DNA of 64,000 bases from NCBI GenBank assembly GCA_030141605.1, contig JAQGDQ010000027.1:915306-979305 (forward strand), in the 5' to 3' direction. The stretch is from Tubiluchus corallicola. Its lineage: Eukaryota; Priapulida; Priapulimorpha; Priapulimorphida; Tubiluchidae. The notes below the pieces were generated by a model that saw only the letters and a list, made by a program, of their open reading frames with translations, was not told where the DNA came from and searched no databases. The translations under genes and the position numbers were made by a program. Below, in pieces: positions 60,401-64,000 of this stretch (the stretch's first letter is position 1; each line of letters starts with the position of its first letter).

Positions 60401-63154
60401 AAAATAAAATGTAATTCGTCCGCATAGCAATATAAAAATGTAAACGTGGGAGTGAAAGTAACTGGCCTAGCTGTAGCCTCATTCGACACTCCATCTCAAT
60501 AAAATAAAATTTTAGGTGATGATGCCATTTTTCTTATGTACCTTTACTGCAGTTTATTTCAATAACTTTGCAGACTATTCTAAAAGCAATGACAGAGATC
60601 TCACCTGCGCTTCTATTAGAAAATCCTGACAATATTCCCAGGGCTGAGCGAATACTTGCAATAGACGGCACTGAGATGTTGAATCAGGTATTTTGGTAAA
60701 AAGTTTATGTACGTAATATGTATGTATTCAAAGGATGTACTTGTATTGTCTTCTACATAATGTTAACATTAGTTTATTTGACCTACTTCACTTTGGAAAT
60801 TAAACACACGTCTTTTTTACTTTAGGTTAAGCTTATATGTTCAGTAAAAACCTGAAAATATATTTCTATTTAAAACACATTTGAGAACCTCAAACTAAAC
60901 GCATTCAGTAATTTCAGTTATGCTTAGTTGTTTCCTCATTATACATACCACACTTACAGGGCAATAAAGGTCCTATACAGGCGCTGCAAGACTATTCTAT
61001 ATTTTGAGTAAAAATAAGCGGACACAGGGCTGCTTGTAAATTCTATATTTAAGTCTCGATTAAGAATAATCCAGTAGTGGGTTAATGGCATATACTTATT
61101 ACTTAACAAAATGTTGGTTTTTAAGAACCATTCTTCGAATACTAAGAATATTCTCAATGCGTAATTTAGTTTTTTTAGTATAATAACTATTTCATTTTAT
61201 CTTAGCTTATCTTTTCTATCTTCTCCTTTCCTCTCATCTCCTCACTTCTCTGCTCTTCTCGTCTTATCTCCTCTCCTCTCTCATCGCCTGACATCTTCTC
61301 CTATCCCATGCAATTCCATCCTGTCCCATGGTAAGTTTTTTCTTTTTGGTCTATACTATCCATCAGCACCAATGAATAAATGAATATATGAATGATTGAC
61401 TGAACGAATGAATGAATAATGAATGAATGGATGAATAAATAAATCTGTAAATGAATGAATGAATGAATGAATGAATGAATGAATGAATGAATGAATGAAT
61501 GAATGAATGAATGAGTAAATAAATGAATGAATGTTAATCTTTCCCGTCAATAAACCATCGGTTCGAAACACACTATCATTCAACATAAGTAACACCAAAA
61601 CCTGGCCATAAAAAATCAAGTATACTATATTTGATTTTGGGCCACTTCAGGGTTTCTATGATGATATTCAAGCAGTATGGACGGACTCTGGTGTGCAAGC
61701 AGCATTTCGACGTAGACATGAGTACCAGCTCATTGACTCAGCCCAATAGTAAGTGAACAAGTTCTCACGCAAAGAGGACTAAGAACCGTTGTTTAGAATA
61801 CCGTATGACGTCGAAATTCGCCATTATGTATAATTTTAGCTGGGTAGTCCAAATTCCTAGACTTTCGACTAGTCTTCTCAGGAACAATGTAAATGTGTGT
61901 TTTAAAATGGTGTAGACACATTTCATTTATTTATTTATTTATAGGGTAGTTTGATTTTAATGCTGGAGTTTTATGTGTTATAAACATCGACATACCTGCG
62001 TGCATGTGTATTATTTTTGGGGACAGTAAATGACCTTGAAGTTGCAAGAGACTTCAGTGCATACAGAAGATTTTTTGCATTCAGCAGTAGGTGAATGAAC
62101 ATTGAAGAGAATATTAAAACCAAAATCCTCTGTATAATAATGGAGTTAAGTTTTCGGGGATTTTTTTAAACCTTAGTATAAAAAGAAAAGACGCGTATAA
62201 ACCCTGCCAATCACGCAACTTCAAATCGCAGTAGAGCAAATTGATGCAAAGAGAGAAACCCACAAACTGCATATCTTTTTACAGTTTTCTGGACTATATA
62301 AATGAACTTCGGCAAGATGACTACGTACCATCAGATCAAGACATTCTCAGATCTCGAGTGACGACCACCTCAATAAAATCAATAGAATTTAACGTCGTAG
62401 TTCCTCGGAAGGACGGTGGTGGAACAGCTACTTTTTGGTTTGCTCTTTTTAGAATTTTATGTTCTTTATAGCATTGCAACAAGTCACAACAACGTCAATA
62501 ACAGCGGCAGTCTTATTAGTTTCACAAGGTGTTTCTAATCCGCGAGTAACGTATCCAATATCATCATTACTTTAGACACCTAATCGTAATTTTGAATAAC
62601 TTTTAAACTCTAATCCCAGAGTCTTGGAACTTGCAGAGTAGTCACTTAAGGACTCAGACTACGGTATGGATAAAAGACTGCCATTGGATAAAAGTGCCCG
62701 AGATACGAGTAAATGCGGAAAATTAGGCCACACTGCTCAGTAACACACGAGTAAACCACACTAATCAAGTGATAAACGCCGTCGTGCTCGTAGATTAAGT
62801 TCTGAATTCATTCGGTTTTGTCTACTCGAGATTCATTACCGCTTTGTATAGAAAATATCAGTGAACCAAAATTGTCTTTCTCATACGTATTTTTTATATT
62901 CTATGTAGTAATATTTTGTACATATGAATATTAAATTCACGATTTTAACAGTGTTTTCCCCATTTTCTCTTTAGTATATACGATGTTGGTGGGCAGCGTG
63001 GTGAAAGACGTAAATGGATTCAAGTATTTGCTGGTCTCAAGATTATAATATTCGTTGTAGATTGCGGTAGTTTCAACCAAGTATTAAGAGAAGATGTATC
63101 TAGAAACAGACTGAGTGACGCCATCAACCTTTTCGAAGAACTCTGGCAGAACAG
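57441..63154 (+). CDS. Gs-like heterotrimeric G-protein alpha subunit, 5' seven exons
   Basis: Signal-transducing GTPase downstream of GPCRs. Exons: 57441-57552, 58843-58915, 59766-59820, 60574-60687, 61651-61748, 62285-62437, 62975-63154. Phases all agree, giving 261 residues; the remaining C-terminal exons (NKxD, TCAT, receptor-binding tail) lie to the right. Seen: P-loop GTGESGKST (residues 38-46), [66 protein letters not shown] (switch I with the catalytic Arg and Thr), [18 protein letters not shown] (switch II with the catalytic Gln), [36 protein letters not shown] and NRL..A.NLF are hallmarks of the Gs class. The N-terminus ([12 protein letters not shown]) lacks Gly2 for myristoylation but has Cys9, a possible palmitoylation site. 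The third exon is only 55 bp. Confidence 0.92.
58160..58188. repeat. Perfect GC-rich 12-bp hairpin
   Basis: CCCTCCCTCAAT (58160-58171), loop AAGGC, ATTGAGGGAGGG (58177-58188), followed by a T run. Very stable for such AT-rich DNA. It lies in intron 1 of the G-alpha gene. Function unknown. Confidence 0.9.
59170..59255 (+). repeat. tRNA-derived SINE-like element, decayed copy
   Basis: Contains GGTTGTGTAGCGGCTATTAT, then CTTGTAAACAGAAAGTCC and a B-box-like TTTGAAATCC. It follows the same order as the copy 110 bp to the right, with many changes. G-alpha intron 2. Confidence 0.4.
59290..59380 (+). repeat. tRNA-derived SINE-like element, copy 2
   Basis: A box GGTAGTCTAACGG and B box GGTTCAAATCC, with AGAAGGTCTGTGGTTCAAAT identical to the copy at 6238. 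Acceptor-like ends pair (TGATCG with CGGTCA). The anticodon loop CTTGCAA gives TGC (Ala) but its stem is poor. Best called a tRNA pseudogene or SINE head. Confidence 0.55.
59479..59571 (+). pseudogene. Possible LINE endonuclease fragment
   Basis: A 30-codon open stretch contains [15 protein letters not shown], which fits the LLGDFN motif of apurinic-type endonucleases in LINE retrotransposons. It ends at TAA (59569-59571). Short and isolated, in G-alpha intron 2 next to the SINE-like copies. Confidence 0.3.
61200..61325. repeat. Polypyrimidine tract
   Basis: About 125 nt made mostly of TCTCC/TCTTC-type units on the + strand in a G-alpha intron, upstream of the ATGA repeat. Low complexity. 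Confidence 0.7.
61371..61540. repeat. (ATGA)n tetranucleotide microsatellite
   Basis: Regular AATG units between 61450 and 61513, with imperfect units (AATAAATA, AATGGATG) on both sides. G-alpha intron. The minus-strand frame is an FIHSFIHS repeat, not a gene. Confidence 0.9.
62680..62800 (-). repeat. Dispersed repeat family 3, copy 3
   Basis: In reverse complement it reads GAGCAGTGTGGCCTAATTTT, then CGTATCTCGGGC, matching copies at 5665-5910 and 36785-36955. It also carries the ACGAGCACGACGGCGTTTAT end motif. G-alpha intron. Confidence 0.5.
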
Positions 63155-64000
63155 GTAATTAAACTATTTACCTGCAAAATATTATACAAAGAAGAAGGTC
63201 TTGGGTGCGAGTCGCAGTGAAGATGCAAAATTCTTTACCCTTCTAATTTAGTAGTGCTTGCTTACGTGGGTTTTTTGGATTGATCTCGCTCTGTCTTGAT
63301 ACAACCCGGAGCCATTCTGCGTTGATGATAGTGGCCACTAGTTGATCTCTAGTGGCTGATAACATAAATTTCAGAGTCTGAAAAGTTAGAATATACTTCT
63401 GCATGTAATGGTTACCATAGCTGACTGGAAAGCAAACAATCTTCAGTTCGAGTGCTAGTGGGTGCGAAAAATTTTCTAATTTAGTATTATTTGTGTATTC
63501 ATTGGGTTTAATAATTAAAGCTATTATAGTGTTAGACCTGGTCAGAAATTGATGGAATTCTCCCAGACACATTGTTTTTTTTTGAGGAAGAATGTAGACA
63601 CATCCGAATGTGACTCCTAGATTATATCAGAAGATTATCCTATTTTTATGAGGTTGTACCAGTCCTGGCTCACCTATCACAGCAATAACATCGCCTAGAA
63701 GTGTTTGATGTCAACTTGTAGTGAGAACTGCACGAAAAGTGGACGAAATCACACGGAAACCTAATAAGACATTGTTATGTCTTCGAATTAAAACTTAAAC
63801 GGTTTAGCTCAAATTAATGTTTTCCCAGATTAACGAAATCCCAGATTTTCAAAATTTAAATTAGCGCTTTAAATACTAGGCCTAAGAGCTATTTTGTTTG
63901 AGACATGCTTGTCGATGACAATGGATTCCCAAACGTCACCATTTTTTCCTTTTTTACATGAACTAGCCTAAAATGGATTATTGTTGAAGTATTAAGTGCT
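63155..64000 (+). other. Intron of the G-alpha gene; next exon not reached
   Basis: The next expected exon should begin by finishing an Arg codon and encode a WL...ILFLNK-type segment. I find no such exon before the window ends. Confidence 0.6.

Noticed and set aside
60553-60573. Alternative acceptor 21 bp upstream of the fourth G-alpha exon
   Set aside because: Joined directly to exon 2 it gives a stop, and after the 55-bp exon it inserts seven residues where the family has none. The acceptor at 60573 gives the family sequence.

Overview
The window is AT-rich, intron-rich animal DNA. Exons are short (55-202 bp) with GT-AG borders, introns run to several kb, and non-coding sequence is dense in MITE-like elements, tRNA-derived repeats and microsatellites. 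The gene set (selenoprotein O with a UGA selenocysteine codon, a LIM-nebulin-SH3 protein of the LASP family, a Bax inhibitor-1 family protein, a Gs-like G-alpha subunit, a THAP/P-element-type transposase) points to an invertebrate metazoan. I suspect a non-bilaterian such as a sponge but cannot prove it from this sequence.

Layout. 1-1782 (-): THAP9/P-element-like transposase, broken by one frameshift and running off the left edge; it probably sits in an intron of the next gene. 2736-14784 (+): the last 11 coding exons of selenoprotein O, ending in an in-frame UGA followed by two serine codons and TAA, with a good SECIS candidate about 600 nt downstream. 14785-19128: convergent 3' regions. 19129-32646 (-): complete ten-exon LASP-like gene (about 326 aa). 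35283-46078 (-): a four-exon, 103-aa LIM-only paralogue of the LASP N-terminus with the same intron phases, so a tandem duplicate that lost, or never had, the SH3 part. 46079-53770: gene-poor stretch with MITEs, a pre-miRNA-like hairpin and decayed coding traces. 53771-54484 (-): intronless Bax inhibitor-1 (TMBIM6) of 237 aa. 57441-63154 (+): seven exons of a Gs-like G-alpha gene continuing past the right edge; it is divergent from the Bax inhibitor gene.

No operon-like or jointly acting system is evident. The genes are unrelated housekeeping, cytoskeletal and signalling genes. The most valuable points are: (i) the selenocysteine codon plus SECIS, which a standard ORF caller would miss; (ii) the LIM-only LASP paralogue; (iii) three perfect or near-perfect long hairpins; (iv) at least three dispersed repeat families (one with TTAA flanks, one with GGTGTCTCA ends, one with a GAGCAGTTTG core) and a tRNA-derived SINE-like family. 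All gene models were built by eye from reading frame, splice sites and remembered family motifs; no database search was possible.
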